Positions 1 to 10,135 are shown, numbered from the stretch's first letter. The stretch: DNA of 64,000 nucleotides from Paenibacillus bouchesdurhonensis (GCF_900155685.1 NZ_LT732548.1:829421-893420); one strand, 5' to 3'. A program made the numbers and translations. Notes: generated by a model from the sequence alone, not told the origin.

Positions 1-130
1 GCTCCCATCGCCCCGCGCCGCCCCCACGCGCCGCGCGCAGCTTCCACTGCACCGGCGAACGCAGCTCCCCGCCCCCCGCGCTGCCCCCGCGCGGTGTTTC
101 GCTGCATGGCGGCGGTCGGCTCATCCTTGC
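1..130. repeat. GC-rich low-complexity segment, related to a copy near 10.4 kb
   Basis: The first ~130 bases are very rich in C and G, with runs of CGC/GCC and CCCC, unlike the surrounding ~50% G+C DNA, and they hold no convincing reading frame. The stretch around 100-120 reads GCTGCATGGCGGCGGTCGG. It closely resembles GCTGCATGATGGCGGTTGG at 10401-10419, and both copies are preceded by a CCGCGCGCAGCT-like run. I read this as part of a dispersed intergenic repeat cut by the window edge. Its function is unknown. Confidence 0.45.
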
Positions 131-261
131 GGTAGTTCCGTCTCTCATAATAGGTAAGTAAACCGCACAGATCTCCTTATTGTCCTTTAAAGAGAAAATA
201 ATGCATCTTGGCAGAAAGCCAGATATAGATAAGCGGCGCACCGACGAAATCCTGTACATGT

Positions 262-1086
262 CTAGAAGTAACGTTTTGCTCCTGCATAGGCGGCACCATA
301 ATAGTCATCCCCGAAAATATATTCCAACTGGACTCCATCCCTTGGATCCGTATCCGCGTTAATCATCAAATCGTTTCCTAAATAGATCGCGACGTGAGTG
401 ATTGTTTTTGAGCCATGTTCTTTAAAAAATACGAGATCCCCTTTTCTTAATTGGCCTTTTGGAACATGGCGCCCATATTGATACTGCCAATTGGACGTAC
501 GGGGCAACTTGATGCCGGCTCTACCATATACGTATTGAGTGAATGACGAGCAATCCAATGCGGCCCACGGTTTTTCCGCCCCCCACACATAAGGAACATC
601 AAACTGGTCCTTTGCTACGGCGATGATGTAATCCGCTTTTTCCTCCCAGCTCGCGTTCGGGGATATCGAGGGTGGAGCGGTGGGGACATTGATCACTAGA
701 CCGGGGAAAATGTAGTGAGGATCTTCTACGCTCGGATTGGCTTCAAGCAAATAGGAAAGCGGAATCCCATTTTTCTGGGCAATATCCCAAAACGTATCGC
801 CAGCTTGTATTCTATAAGTGGTTCGGGACACCTCGCTCGCCGGGATTAAACCAGACGCCGATTTATGATTGTGAGGAAGGCTGATCAACAAACCTCTCCA
901 AATATTTTTCGGATCTACCAGAGAATTGATCTTTTGCAGCTCGGACACATCTACTTGAAATTCCTTGGCGATGGATGAAAAGGTCTCGTTCCCTTTAGCT
1001 GTATATTGATCATATGGAACTGCAAAGCAGGTTTGCGCGAGGATTGCATTTGCAAGTGCAACTGCGGCGATAATAAGCTTTCTCAA
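262..1086 (-). CDS. Secreted LysM and NlpC/P60 peptidoglycan endopeptidase
   Basis: 274 aa. A hydrophobic N-terminal signal peptide (about residues 1-22) suggests export. Two LysM peptidoglycan-binding repeats follow (about 26-70 and 90-134; YRIQAGDTFWDIA is typical). The C-terminal half is an NlpC/P60 cysteine peptidase with nucleophile Cys179 (ALDCSSF), His231 (THVAIYLG) and a polar third residue near Asn243. Enzymes of this class cut gamma-D-Glu-diamino acid bonds in wall peptides. The start is TTG, with GGAGGAG five bases upstream. The gene is divergent from ctsR and monocistronic in this window. Its exact role (cell separation, spore cortex or turnover) cannot be read from the sequence. 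Confidence 0.88.
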   Translation of the reverse strand: MRKLIIAAVALANAILAQTCFAVPYDQYTAKGNETFSSIAKEFQVDVSELQKINSLVDPKNIWRGLLISLPHNHKSASGLIPASEVSRTTYRIQAGDTFWDIAQKNGIPLSYLLEANPSVEDPHYIFPGLVINVPTAPPSISPNASWEEKADYIIAVAKDQFDVPYVWGAEKPWAALDCSSFTQYVYGRAGIKLPRTSNWQYQYGRHVPKGQLRKGDLVFFKEHGSKTITHVAIYLGNDLMINADTDPRDGVQLEYIFGDDYYGAAYAGAKRYF

Positions 1087-1299
1087 ATGAACTCCTCCGT
1101 TTATTTTTTTTATAGGATATCCTGACCTGCGGTTTCCTTATCCAGACAACGCGTTTTTCCTCTATGAATAAAGAAAATGGGGCTATGATAACAATTGCAA
1201 TGCATTTGCCAGACTCTGATGATTCTAAAAAACCCGTTATCCTCCTATTCTTGAATAACTTCCCCGCCTCAGGTTACACTGAAATGTATAAGGAACCTC

Positions 1300-1327
1300 T
1301 TGGCAAAGCATGAAATTGTGATATAAT
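1300..1327 (+). promoter_or_regulatory. Sigma-A-type promoter of the ctsR operon
   Basis: TTGGCA (1300-1305), a 16-base spacer and a perfect TATAAT (1322-1327). The CtsR box begins three bases downstream, so repressor would cover the start site. The ~170 bases between the divergent minus-strand gene and this promoter show nothing else I can support. Confidence 0.75.
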
Positions 1328-1329
1328 AA

Positions 1330-1357
1330 AGTCAAAGTCAAAGAAAGTCAAAGTCAA
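1330..1357 (+). promoter_or_regulatory. CtsR operator (heptad direct repeats)
   Basis: AGTCAAA (1336-1342), GAA, AGTCAAA (1346-1352) matches the known CtsR box, two GTCAAA heptads separated by three bases. Extra GTCAA(A) copies flank it at 1331 and 1353, giving four heptad-like units. It lies directly after the -10 box, as expected for repression of class III heat-shock genes. Confidence 0.88.
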
Positions 1358-1454
1358 CAAACGGTAGCCGTATAACGAATTATACGGGGATCTTTGCCGG
1401 ACGAGGCGGCATTTCGTGTCGGCTTCACGTTTGAGCATGGGGAGGGATGTTGAA

Positions 1455-1913
1455 TTGCGTAATATCTCCGATATTATCGAACGATATCTAAAGGGTATTT
1501 TGCATGAGAGTCCTGAAGGAACCGTTGAAATTCAACGCAATGATTTGGCTGACGAGTTTTCCTGTGTTCCATCGCAAATCAATTACGTAATCAGTACAAG
1601 ATTTACTCTGGAAAAAGGGTACCTGGTGGAGAGTAAGCGAGGCGGCGGTGGTTATATCAGAATCCGGCGAATCGAGCTGCCAGGCCCGACTAGCTTGCAC
1701 ACGCATCTCCATCAGACGATTGGCGATGAGATGGGTCAAACGGCTGCAGAAGGGCTAATATATCAATTGGAGGAAGCCCGATTCTTGAACAGCCGGGAGG
1801 CAGCGCTCATGAGAGCGGCCATTTCCAGAGAAGTATTAATGCTTAAATTGCCTGAACGAGATCAGCTTCGGGCAAGGATTATGAAGGCCATGTTGATTTC
1901 ACTATTAGGTTAA
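1455..1913 (+). CDS. ctsR: Class III heat-shock repressor CtsR
   Basis: 152 aa from a TTG start preceded by GGGGAGGG at 1439-1446; an upstream in-frame GTG at 1416 lacks a good ribosome binding site. Sequence NISDIIERYLK at the N-terminus and the wing RGGGGYIRIRRI are diagnostic of CtsR, a winged helix-turn-helix repressor of clp genes. The glycine-rich wing (around residues 60-66) is the known heat sensor and the target of McsB arginine phosphorylation. First gene of ctsR-mcsA-mcsB-clpC, with its own operator just upstream, so autoregulation is expected. Confidence 0.96.
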   Translation: MRNISDIIERYLKGILHESPEGTVEIQRNDLADEFSCVPSQINYVISTRFTLEKGYLVESKRGGGGYIRIRRIELPGPTSLHTHLHQTIGDEMGQTAAEGLIYQLEEARFLNSREAALMRAAISREVLMLKLPERDQLRARIMKAMLISLLG

Positions 1914-1943
1914 TGAGTCTATCCGTAAGGGAGGGGACGTCCT

Positions 1944-2462
1944 ATGCAATGTCAGGAATGCGGCAAACGACCTGCAACACTGCATTTTACCAAGATTGTG
2001 AACGGTGAGAAAACTGAATTTCACATCTGCGAAGCCTGTGCGAGAGAGAAGGGAGAGCTTATTCCGGGAACATCAGGTGGATTTTCTATCCATAACCTGC
2101 TATCCGGATTGCTGGATTTTACGCCTGGAAATCATACTCAGGGCAGTAAAGCTCCGGAGAACCTTCGCTGTGAAGAGTGCGGGCTGACCTATTCCCAATT
2201 TAGCAAAATTGGACGCTTTGGATGCAGCTCCTGTTATAAATATTTCAACGACCGTCTTGACCCTCTCTTCAAAAGAGTGCACGGCAATACGGTACATGTG
2301 GGCAAAGTCCCTAAAAGAGTGGGCAGCCACCTTCAAGTCAAACGTAAGCTCGATGATCTCCGCAAAGAGCTGCAATATCGGATTCATCAAGAAGAATTCG
2401 AGGAAGCCGCAGCCCTTCGAGATCAAATTCGCGAGCTTGAGAAGAACATTTCCGCAGAGTAG
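1944..2462 (+). CDS. mcsA: McsA, activator of the arginine kinase McsB
   Basis: 172 aa. Four CxxC pairs (CQEC at the start, CEAC, CEEC, CSSC) form two zinc-binding knuckles. A UVR motif with a coiled-coil tendency (about 134-170) closes the protein. McsA activates McsB and modulates CtsR under stress. ATG start behind GGAGGGG, 30 bases after ctsR and 12 bases before mcsB. Confidence 0.95.
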   Translation: MQCQECGKRPATLHFTKIVNGEKTEFHICEACAREKGELIPGTSGGFSIHNLLSGLLDFTPGNHTQGSKAPENLRCEECGLTYSQFSKIGRFGCSSCYKYFNDRLDPLFKRVHGNTVHVGKVPKRVGSHLQVKRKLDDLRKELQYRIHQEEFEEAAALRDQIRELEKNISAE

Positions 2463-2474
2463 GAGGAGAGTGCG

Positions 2475-3533
2475 ATGGCAAATCTTCGGTTTACAGAACA
2501 ACCGCTTAGCGAATGGATGAGAAGCGGAGGCAAGGAGTCCGAAATCGTCATTAGCAGCCGTGTCCGAATTGCGCGAAATTTGCTGAACAGGCCGTTTCCT
2601 ATGCTGGCCACCAACCAGCAGTCCGAGGATGTACTGAATCAGCTGGAAAGCGTATTGACAGACGAGCGGATGCAGCAATTCGGGCAACTCTCGCCGATAC
2701 TGCTCACGGATTTGGAAGAGCTGGATAAGAAAGTGCTCGTAGAGAAGCATCTGATCAGCCCCAACTTAGCCAATGAGTCCAGAAGCGGCGCCGTATTCAT
2801 CAGTGAAGACGAAAGCTTAAGCATCATGGCGAATGAGGAGGATCATCTTAGAATCCAATGTCTATATCCTGGGCTGCAGATCGAAGAAGCTTGGGAGAAA
2901 GCAACTTCGGTGGATGATATTTTTGAAGCGCATGTGGATTATGCCTTTGATGATAACCGCGGCTTTCTCACCAGTTGTCCTACGAATGTAGGAACAGGGC
3001 TTAGGGCTTCGGTCATGATGCATTTACCGGCACTGGTGCTGACTCAGCAAATTAACCGGATATTATCTGCTGTATCCCAAGTCGGTTTGACGGTTCGCGG
3101 AATTTATGGCGAAGGCAGCGAAGCTACGGGGAACTTGTTTCAAATCTCAAATCAGATTACACTGGGACAAAGCGAATCTGAAATTATTGAAAATTTGTAC
3201 AGTGTCGTTATGCAAATTATCGAACACGAGAAGTCGGCCAGAGAGAGATTGCTGTCGGAATCTCGCCTGCGGATGACCGATCGCGTCATGCGTTCCTATG
3301 GCATATTGTTATATGCGGGGATTATGGACTCGAAAGAGGCGGCGCAGCGGCTGTCCGACGTCAGACTCGGCGTGGATCTGGGGTTGATCGACACGTTGTC
3401 TGTACAGGTACTGAATGAATTGAATGTCATGACCCAGCCTGGTTTTTTGCAGAAAAAGTTCCAGGTCAGCATGTCTCCGAGCGAACGTGATATGTATCGC
3501 GCTAAGCTGATTCGAGAGAAATTGGGTAAATAA
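2475..3533 (+). CDS. mcsB: Protein-arginine kinase McsB
   Basis: 352 aa. Phosphagen-kinase fold; SSRVRIARN near residue 28 is the nucleotide/phosphate-binding arginine segment. Cys168 in [15 protein letters not shown] is the catalytic-site cysteine, and [13 protein letters not shown] forms the late active-site loop. McsB phosphorylates arginines on CtsR and on damaged proteins, marking them for ClpC-ClpP. Full family length, ATG start with GGAGGAG, translationally close to mcsA and clpC. Confidence 0.96.
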   Translation: MANLRFTEQPLSEWMRSGGKESEIVISSRVRIARNLLNRPFPMLATNQQSEDVLNQLESVLTDERMQQFGQLSPILLTDLEELDKKVLVEKHLISPNLANESRSGAVFISEDESLSIMANEEDHLRIQCLYPGLQIEEAWEKATSVDDIFEAHVDYAFDDNRGFLTSCPTNVGTGLRASVMMHLPALVLTQQINRILSAVSQVGLTVRGIYGEGSEATGNLFQISNQITLGQSESEIIENLYSVVMQIIEHEKSARERLLSESRLRMTDRVMRSYGILLYAGIMDSKEAAQRLSDVRLGVDLGLIDTLSVQVLNELNVMTQPGFLQKKFQVSMSPSERDMYRAKLIREKLGK

Positions 3534-3561
3534 GAAACAACATTCATGGAGGTGTAGGAGT

Positions 3562-6009
3562 ATGATGTTTGGAAGATTTACGGAGCGTGCCCAGAAAGTA
3601 TTGGCACTTGCCCAAGAAGAAGCGGTACGGCTTGGACATAACAATATTGGAACAGAGCATATTTTACTTGGATTGATTCGCGAAGGCGAAGGAATTGCGG
3701 CTAAAGCGCTGATCGGCCTCGGCCTCGGTCTGGAGAAAATTCAGGATGAAGTTGAGACTTTAATCGGACGCGGCCAAGAGCAGCCAGCGAACATTGCATA
3801 TACACCAAGAGCTAAGAAGGTCATTGAACTATCCATGGATGAGGCTCGTAAGCTCGGCCATACTTATGTAGGAACAGAGCATATTTTGCTTGGCCTGATT
3901 CGCGAAGGCGAGGGCGTTGCTGCGCGAGTGCTGAACAATTTGGGCATCAGTTTGAACAAAGCGCGCCAGCAGGTGCTGCAGCTGCTTGGAAGCAGCGAGG
4001 CAGTTTCAAGCCACCATGGTACGCCAGCGAATGTGAATACACCAACGCTTGATAGCTTGGCTCGTGATTTGACGGAGTCAGCCAAAGAGAGCAACCTGGA
4101 TCCTGTCATTGGCAGAAGCAAAGAAATCGAACGGGTCATTCAGGTGCTCAGTCGCCGGACGAAGAACAACCCAGTCTTGATCGGTGAACCAGGTGTAGGT
4201 AAAACTGCGATTGCCGAGGGCTTGGCCCAGAAAATCATTAATAATGAAATTCCTGAAACTCTGCGTGATAAAAGAGTTATGACGCTTGATATGGGTTCTG
4301 TCGTGGCCGGAACAAAATATCGCGGTGAATTTGAGGATCGTTTGAAGAAAATAATGGACGAAATCCGTCAAGCCGGGAATATCATTCTGTTTATTGACGA
4401 ATTGCATACATTAATCGGTGCAGGCGGGGCAGAGGGGGCGATTGACGCTTCCAATATCCTGAAGCCGGCACTCGCTCGCGGCGAGCTGCAATGCATCGGG
4501 GCAACGACATTGGATGAGTATCGTAAATACATCGAGAAGGATGCTGCACTAGAGCGCCGCTTCCAGCCAATTACAGTCGACCAGCCTTCCGTCGATGAAG
4601 CCATTCAAATTCTGCATGGACTTCGCGACCGTTATGAGGCTCACCACCGCGTGAAAATTACGGATGAAGCGATTGAACAGGCAGTTAAGCTGTCTGACCG
4701 CTATATTCAGGATCGCTTCCTGCCGGATAAAGCGATCGACTTGATCGATGAAGCGGGTTCGAAGGTAAGACTGAACTCTTACACGGTGCCGCCTAATCTG
4801 AAACAGCTGGAGAATCGTCTTGAGGATATTCGCAAAGAGAAGGATGCCGCGGTGCAAAGCCAGGAGTTCGAGAAAGCTGCGGCGCTGCGCGATACAGAAC
4901 AGAAAATTCGCGAAGAGCTGGATGTCACGAAGAATCAATGGAAAGAAAAGCAAGGCCGTACCGATTCCGAGGTAACGCCGGAGGATATCGCCCAGGTCGT
5001 AGCCAGCTGGACCGGTATTCCGGTGAGCAAGCTGAAGGAAGAAGAAACGGAAAGATTGCTCAATATGGAGCAAATCCTGCATGAACGCGTCATTGGGCAG
5101 GACGAAGCCGTGAAGGCGGTCAGCCGGGCCATTCGCCGGGCGCGTGCTGGACTGAAGGATCCAAAGCGTCCAATGGGCTCCTTTATCTTCCTCGGCCCTA
5201 CAGGGGTCGGTAAGACGGAGCTGGCGCGTGCACTCGCCGAAGCGATGTTCGGCGATGAGAATGCCGTGGTTCGCATCGACATGTCGGAGTACATGGAGAA
5301 GCATTCCACTGCACGTCTCGTGGGTGCCCCTCCCGGATATGTCGGGTATGAAGAAGGAGGGCAACTTACGGAGAAGGTGCGCCGTAAACCTTATTCCGTC
5401 GTACTTCTGGATGAAATCGAGAAGGCTCACCCGGAGGTATTCAACATCCTGCTGCAAGTGCTCGAGGATGGCCGACTGACTGACTCCAAGGGACGCGTAG
5501 TGGACTTCCGCAACACCTTGATTATTCTTACCTCGAACGTCGGGGCGGAAGCAATTAGACGCAATACGCGCCTTGGCTTCACTGCGGTAGAGGATTCAGG
5601 AGCCGATTATGACAATATGAAGGGCAAAGTGATGGAGGAGCTGAAGAAAAGCTTCCGTCCAGAGTTCCTAAACCGGATCGATGAAATCATCGTCTTCCAT
5701 TCCCTGGAGAAATCGCATATCGGCGAAATTGTAACCTTGATGGCCGAAGAACTGCGTAAACGACTGCAAGAGTTCGATGTGGACTTCATCTTGACAGATG
5801 AAGCGAAGGAGTTCCTCGCTACAGAGGGCTTCGATCCAGCCTACGGTGCGCGTCCGCTTCGCCGGGCCATTCAGAAGCATATCGAGGATCGCTTGTCTGA
5901 AGAGTTGCTGACCGGTAATGTTAAGAAAGGCGACTCGTTGACGATCGATGTGGATAATGGCGGCTTGTCCGTGAAGAAATCGGGGACTTTCTCCAAAAGC
6001 GCCAAGTAA
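3562..6009 (+). CDS. clpC: AAA+ unfoldase ClpC
   Basis: 815 aa, full length. Two Clp_N repeats (about 4-140) bind McsB-marked substrates. The D1 ATPase has Walker A GEPGVGKT at 208-215 and Walker B ILFIDE. A UVR-containing coiled-coil middle domain sits near 420-450, where McsA/MecA-type adaptors dock. D2 has Walker A GPTGVGKT at about 545-552. An LGF tripeptide (TRLGFTA), the ClpP docking loop, lies late in D2. Last gene of the operon, followed by a strong hairpin. Confidence 0.97.
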   Translation: MMFGRFTERAQKVLALAQEEAVRLGHNNIGTEHILLGLIREGEGIAAKALIGLGLGLEKIQDEVETLIGRGQEQPANIAYTPRAKKVIELSMDEARKLGHTYVGTEHILLGLIREGEGVAARVLNNLGISLNKARQQVLQLLGSSEAVSSHHGTPANVNTPTLDSLARDLTESAKESNLDPVIGRSKEIERVIQVLSRRTKNNPVLIGEPGVGKTAIAEGLAQKIINNEIPETLRDKRVMTLDMGSVVAGTKYRGEFEDRLKKIMDEIRQAGNIILFIDELHTLIGAGGAEGAIDASNILKPALARGELQCIGATTLDEYRKYIEKDAALERRFQPITVDQPSVDEAIQILHGLRDRYEAHHRVKITDEAIEQAVKLSDRYIQDRFLPDKAIDLIDEAGSKVRLNSYTVPPNLKQLENRLEDIRKEKDAAVQSQEFEKAAALRDTEQKIREELDVTKNQWKEKQGRTDSEVTPEDIAQVVASWTGIPVSKLKEEETERLLNMEQILHERVIGQDEAVKAVSRAIRRARAGLKDPKRPMGSFIFLGPTGVGKTELARALAEAMFGDENAVVRIDMSEYMEKHSTARLVGAPPGYVGYEEGGQLTEKVRRKPYSVVLLDEIEKAHPEVFNILLQVLEDGRLTDSKGRVVDFRNTLIILTSNVGAEAIRRNTRLGFTAVEDSGADYDNMKGKVMEELKKSFRPEFLNRIDEIIVFHSLEKSHIGEIVTLMAEELRKRLQEFDVDFILTDEAKEFLATEGFDPAYGARPLRRAIQKHIEDRLSEELLTGNVKKGDSLTIDVDNGGLSVKKSGTFSKSAK

Positions 6010-6073
6010 TATCAAGTTATGCTGCACAGCGCTTAATGCATTTTCTTAGTGCTCGCTGTGATGCAATTTAGGC

Positions 6074-6114
6074 AAGACAGCTTGGGAAACAGATGTTTCT
6101 CAAGCTGTCTTTTC
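6074..6114 (+). terminator. Intrinsic terminator after clpC
   Basis: A 17-bp stem (one G-T wobble) formed by AAGACAGCTTGGGAAAC (6074-6090) and its complement (6095-6111), loop AGAT, ending in TTTT. Placed 65 bases after the clpC stop. Confidence 0.85.
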
Positions 6115-6246
6115 GTGATTATTCCCATATTTACGCAAACCGCCCGAAAAACCTTTACGTTAAATCTGAAACAATGGTAAACTTTGAGTGTTACCCTTCA
6201 CGGGCTGCAAGGTTGTTAAATTTTGCAGATTTTTAAGGAGAGAGAA

Positions 6247-7614
6247 ATGGTTAAAGTAAAAACGAAGTTTTTTTGCTCGGAGTGCGGATATGAATCGCCG
6301 AAATGGTATGGAAAATGCCCAGGCTGCGGTTCATGGAACTCTATGGTCGAAGAAACGGAGAAAGTTGTCAAGACGCAGGGGATGTCCTCTGGTCTATTTC
6401 ATACGAAAGAAAAGCCGCTTCCCATCATAAATATAGAGAGCGGCAAAGAACCACGCATCGTTACAGGAATCGGAGAGCTTAACCGCGTGCTTGGCGGCGG
6501 AGTCGTCCCAGGTTCGCTCGTGCTCGTCGGCGGCGATCCTGGGATCGGCAAATCGACACTGCTGCTGCAGACGTCCTATGAAATGGCCAAGGCTGGGTTG
6601 AAAGTCCTGTATATATCCGGAGAGGAATCGATCCGTCAAACGAAGCTGAGAGCGGAAAGACTCGATGCTTTGGCTGAGGAGCTATATGTCCTCTGTGAGA
6701 GCGATATGGATTCCATCGAAGCCGCGATTGATGATCTGCAGCCGAATTTTCTCGTCATCGACTCGATTCAAACCGTCTATCTGCCGGAAGTAACCAGTGC
6801 GCCGGGTAGCGTATCCCAGGTTCGCGAATGTACCGCACGCTTCATGCGGATCGCCAAAGGCCGAGGCATCGCCACAGTACTAGTCGGGCATGTGACGAAG
6901 GAAGGGGCTATCGCCGGGCCGCGTCTGCTGGAGCATATGGTGGATTGCGTGCTGTATTTTGAAGGAGAGAGGCATCATTCTTACCGGCTGCTTCGTGCTG
7001 TGAAGAACCGTTTTGGTTCCACGAACGAAATCGGCATATTTGAAATGAATGAATCGGGCTTGACCGAGGTTATCAACCCGTCGGAGCTGTTTCTCTCTGA
7101 ACGGCCGCTTGGCGTAGCGGGGTCTACGGTTGTGGCGAGTATGGAAGGCACTCGTCCGATGCTGGTGGAACTGCAGGCGCTGATCGCCTCGACGCACTTC
7201 CCTTCGCCGCGAAGGATGGCGACCGGAGTCGATCATCACCGGATGGGACTGATTATCGCGGTGCTTGAGAAACGGATGGGCATGTTCCTGCAAAACCAGG
7301 ACGCTTATGTGAACCTCGCTGGCGGAGTGAAGCTGGATGAGCCGGCTGTCGATCTCGCCATCGCCGTAAGCATCGCCTCCAGTTTTCGCGATGTTCCAAC
7401 CAAGCCGGATGATGTCATCTTTGGAGAGGTCGGACTAACTGGAGAAGTTCGGGCTGTCTCTCGGGCGGAGCAGAGAGTGAGAGAAGCCGCCAAGCTTGGC
7501 TTTAAACGCGTTATTCTGCCGGAGAAAAGCATGAAGGGCTGGCAGAGTCCCGCGGGAATACAATTAATTGGTGTAAATACTGTTGCAGATGCGCTAGCTG
7601 TCGCGTTAGATTAG
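6247..7614 (+). CDS. radA: DNA repair ATPase RadA
   Basis: 455 aa from the ATG at 6247, preceded by AAGGAGAG; an in-frame ATG at 6223 overlaps that site and is unlikely. N-terminal zinc finger [18 protein letters not shown]. RecA-like core with Walker [10 protein letters not shown] near residue 95. The KNRFG motif, specific to RadA/Sms, is followed by a Lon-like C-terminal domain. RadA promotes branch migration in recombinational repair. It precedes disA by 14 bases, a conserved pairing, and RadA is known to modulate DisA. Confidence 0.96.
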   Translation: MVKVKTKFFCSECGYESPKWYGKCPGCGSWNSMVEETEKVVKTQGMSSGLFHTKEKPLPIINIESGKEPRIVTGIGELNRVLGGGVVPGSLVLVGGDPGIGKSTLLLQTSYEMAKAGLKVLYISGEESIRQTKLRAERLDALAEELYVLCESDMDSIEAAIDDLQPNFLVIDSIQTVYLPEVTSAPGSVSQVRECTARFMRIAKGRGIATVLVGHVTKEGAIAGPRLLEHMVDCVLYFEGERHHSYRLLRAVKNRFGSTNEIGIFEMNESGLTEVINPSELFLSERPLGVAGSTVVASMEGTRPMLVELQALIASTHFPSPRRMATGVDHHRMGLIIAVLEKRMGMFLQNQDAYVNLAGGVKLDEPAVDLAIAVSIASSFRDVPTKPDDVIFGEVGLTGEVRAVSRAEQRVREAAKLGFKRVILPEKSMKGWQSPAGIQLIGVNTVADALAVALD

Positions 7615-7628
7615 GGGGCATTTATTTC

Positions 7629-8705
7629 ATGAAAGAAAATACCCATGCGGAGAAAATGAATGATTTGCTCAGGCTCGTTGCACCCGGCACTGCTTTTCGC
7701 GACGGACTAGAGAATGTGCTTCGTGCCAAGACCGGTGGACTAATCGTGGTAGGGTACAGCCCGGAAGTGATGGAAGTGGTGGAAGGGGGCTTCTCCATTA
7801 ACTGTGACTTCTCGCCGAACTATTTATACGAGCTGGCAAAAATGGACGGAGCCATCATTATGAGTGAGGATCTCAAGCGAATTCTGTACGCGAATACGCA
7901 GCTCATTCCCGATTCCTCCATATCCTCCTCGGAAACCGGGATTCGCCACCGAACGGCGGAGCGCGTAGCGAAGCAGACGGGCAAGCTTGTCGTATCGATT
8001 TCCCAGCGCCGGAATATCATTACTTTGTATCAGGGCGCTCTCCGCTATTCCCTGAAGGAAATCGGTGTGATCCTTACGAAAGCAAATCAAGCGATCCAAA
8101 CGCTAGAAAAATACAGAGCTGTCCTGAATCAGGCGTTAACCAACCTAACGGCTTCGGAATTTGAAGAGCTGGTAACGGTACCCGAGGTCGTCAACGTCAT
8201 CCAGCGGGTCGAAATGGTTATTCGCATTAAGATGGAGATCAAGCGATTCATTAACGAACTTGGCTCCGAGGGACGATTGATCAGTATGCAAATGGAAGAA
8301 CTGGTTAGCAATATGGAGGAAGAAGCATGGCTTCTATACAAAGACTATGCCAAGGAGGATAACGATGAAGCGATTCGTGAAATTATCCTTGGATTGAAGC
8401 GCTCCAGTGACGATGAGCTCCTCGAAATGAGCCATATCACCAAGCTGCTTGGCTATCCGGCCTCTGCCGCCATGTCCGAAGATTTAGTTTCACCGCGCGG
8501 CTACCGTGTATTAAACAAAATTCCGCGCTTGCCTAACGTTATCATTCACAATCTAGTTGAGTGTTTCCGGCAGCTTCCAGGGGTGCTTATGGCGACGATT
8601 GACGAGTTGGACGAAGTGGATGGCATTGGGGAAGTTAGAGCCAGAACAATTAAAGAAGGGCTGAAGCGACTGCAGGAACAGGCTTTTATTGATAGACAGA
8701 TCTAA
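7629..8705 (+). CDS. disA: Diadenylate cyclase DisA (DNA integrity scanning)
   Basis: 358 aa. N-terminal DAC domain with both catalytic signatures: DGA at residues 73-75 and RHR at 106-108. A helical spine and C-terminal helix-hairpin-helix DNA-binding region (about 300-350; [16 protein letters not shown]) follow. It makes c-di-AMP from two ATP and pauses at branched DNA, acting as a checkpoint at sporulation. Octameric in known homologues. Likely co-transcribed with radA. Confidence 0.97.
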   Translation: MKENTHAEKMNDLLRLVAPGTAFRDGLENVLRAKTGGLIVVGYSPEVMEVVEGGFSINCDFSPNYLYELAKMDGAIIMSEDLKRILYANTQLIPDSSISSSETGIRHRTAERVAKQTGKLVVSISQRRNIITLYQGALRYSLKEIGVILTKANQAIQTLEKYRAVLNQALTNLTASEFEELVTVPEVVNVIQRVEMVIRIKMEIKRFINELGSEGRLISMQMEELVSNMEEEAWLLYKDYAKEDNDEAIREIILGLKRSSDDELLEMSHITKLLGYPASAAMSEDLVSPRGYRVLNKIPRLPNVIIHNLVECFRQLPGVLMATIDELDEVDGIGEVRARTIKEGLKRLQEQAFIDRQI

Positions 8706-8723
8706 AGGCAGGTTTAACTCTAC

Positions 8724-8752
8724 TTGGCAATTAAAGTAATTCGATTCATTAT
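8724..8752 (+). promoter_or_regulatory. Candidate promoter for pssA
   Basis: TTGGCA (8724-8729), 17-base spacer, CATTAT (8747-8752) in the 87-base gap between disA and pssA. The -10 is one base from consensus; nothing else marks the gap. Confidence 0.45.
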
Positions 8753-8792
8753 CCGATAATAAAATTATTGGAAAATTATACGAGGTGAAGAG

Positions 8793-9521
8793 ATGATTAC
8801 AAAATCACTTCCGAATGTATTTACCCTGGGGAATTTATTTCTTGGGATGCTGGCGATTATATTTGCATTCGACGGGAAATACAGCATGTCCGCGATCATG
8901 GTCATTGTCGCAATGCTGCTCGACGGCTTGGATGGGCGGGTAGCCCGGGCGCTCAACGCTCAAAGTGAATTTGGCAAGGAACTGGACTCTTTATCGGATA
9001 TCATATCATTTGGCGTTGCTCCGGCACTACTGATGTATTCCATTGCATTCAGCGGCATCCATCCTGGAATCGCGTGGGCCGTCACGGCTATATTCCCCAT
9101 GTGCGGAGCACTGAGATTAGCCCGGTTTAATGTACAGAAGGGAATACCCGGATATTTCATCGGCCTCCCGATCCCAGCAGCAGGTGGAGTCATTGCTACG
9201 CTTTCATTGTTTCATAAAAACATCACGGCACCATATTTTATTTGCGGCATTCTTCTTGTTTCCTACTTGATGGTCAGCTCCGTAAGGTATCCGAACTTTA
9301 AGAAGATTGGTCTTCCAAAGAAGGGAGTAGCCCTGGCGCCGCTTGTTGTGCTGATAGCTGTAGTGGTTGCTGTCTTTTTCCCCGAGGAATTATCCAAAAT
9401 GATCTTCGTTCCGCTAGTTATCTACGCCGCATATGGTCTCAAACAGAACTTCGACAGACTGCTCGGCCGCAGCAAGCAAGCGGATGAAGACGAGGCCGAG
9501 GAGGCTTACCATAACCGTTGA
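8793..9521 (+). CDS. pssA: CDP-diacylglycerol-serine O-phosphatidyltransferase
   Basis: 242 aa integral membrane protein with about six hydrophobic helices. The CDP-alcohol phosphatidyltransferase signature DG-x2-AR-x8-G-x3-D-x3-D is intact (DGLDGRVAR through KELDSLSD, about residues 46-70). The N-terminus (ITKSLPNVFTLGNLFLG) matches the PssA subgroup, which makes phosphatidylserine for phosphatidylethanolamine. The tail is acidic and soluble. Its position between disA and yacL differs from the B. subtilis order. The substrate is assigned by family resemblance only. Confidence 0.88.
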   Translation: MITKSLPNVFTLGNLFLGMLAIIFAFDGKYSMSAIMVIVAMLLDGLDGRVARALNAQSEFGKELDSLSDIISFGVAPALLMYSIAFSGIHPGIAWAVTAIFPMCGALRLARFNVQKGIPGYFIGLPIPAAGGVIATLSLFHKNITAPYFICGILLVSYLMVSSVRYPNFKKIGLPKKGVALAPLVVLIAVVVAVFFPEELSKMIFVPLVIYAAYGLKQNFDRLLGRSKQADEDEAEEAYHNR

Positions 9522-9532
9522 TTTAAAAAATT

Positions 9533-9572
9533 AAAAGCATGGCTGCCGGTTGCGGCGTCCATGCTTTTTTTC
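9533..9572 (+). terminator. Intrinsic terminator after pssA
   Basis: AAAAGCATGG (9533-9542) pairs with CCATGCTTTT, a perfect 10-bp stem with a GC-rich 16-base loop, then a T-run. It lies 12 bases after the pssA stop. Confidence 0.85.
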
Positions 9573-9739
9573 TTGTATAGCGCATCCCGAGGAGGGAAAG
9601 CGTCCCGCGCACAACCTGAAGCGCATCCGCGGAGGGAGCAGCGTGCAGGAGCGTCGCGGTTCCTCCTGCAGGGGAATCCAGGGGCACAAACCCTTGAGCC
9701 CCTCCCTAGGTAGGGAGGGGGCGGGTATGAAATCCTTAT
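9573..9739. repeat. GC-rich spacer with repeated motif and a 22-base palindrome
   Basis: No gene. The motif GCGCATCC(G)-GGAGGGA occurs twice, near 9581 and 9623, and GCGCATCCG recurs at 53675. At 9699-9720, CCCCTCCCTA and TAGGGAGGGG form a perfect 10-bp inverted repeat separated by GG. No T-run follows on either strand, so it is not a typical terminator. It sits just past the stop of the minus-strand gene that follows. Confidence 0.5.
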
Positions 9740-10135
9740 TTATGACAGGTTAAACAATCCCAAAGTGGAGCATTTCTGTGATTCACGTCTGACGACTTCA
9801 TCCATGTCGATCTCAAGCAAATTGCAGAGTGCTGACATATAGAAGAGATTACGCCCCAACTCATTGGTGATTGCATCCCGGCAGTTCTCGCACAGTTCTC
9901 CTTGAACATGCTTGCGAATGGTTTCCTTCGCTTGCAGTAAATCAGTGCCGGGTTCAAATTGTTGCTTCGTGGCGTGAAGCTCAATGCAACCGCATTCAGT
10001 CACAGACTTCGTGACGGAGCGGACGACGGACGCGTTAGTTTGTCCCATTTTAGATAGGACGTCGAGTAAACTGCGGTGACGGAGTAACAAATCGGAAACT
10101 TGTTCTTGAAAAGATTGAAGGCTTTGAGCGCTCAT
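9740..10135 (-). CDS. Small cysteine-containing protein with MazG-like C-terminal helix
   Basis: 131 aa from the ATG at 10135, which has GAGGTGG eight bases upstream; a GTG four codons earlier overlaps that site. The N-terminal part is helical and amphipathic. Middle motifs ECGCIELHATKQ and GELCENCRDAI place four cysteines in CxC and CxxC patterns. The C-terminal ELGRNLFYMSALCNLLEID resembles the metal-binding helix of MazG-type nucleotide pyrophosphohydrolases. I see no second EExxE motif, so enzyme activity is doubtful. Protein ends CSTLGLFNLS. Function unknown; metal binding is an inference from the cysteines. Confidence 0.7.
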   Translation of the reverse strand: MSAQSLQSFQEQVSDLLLRHRSLLDVLSKMGQTNASVVRSVTKSVTECGCIELHATKQQFEPGTDLLQAKETIRKHVQGELCENCRDAITNELGRNLFYMSALCNLLEIDMDEVVRRESQKCSTLGLFNLS

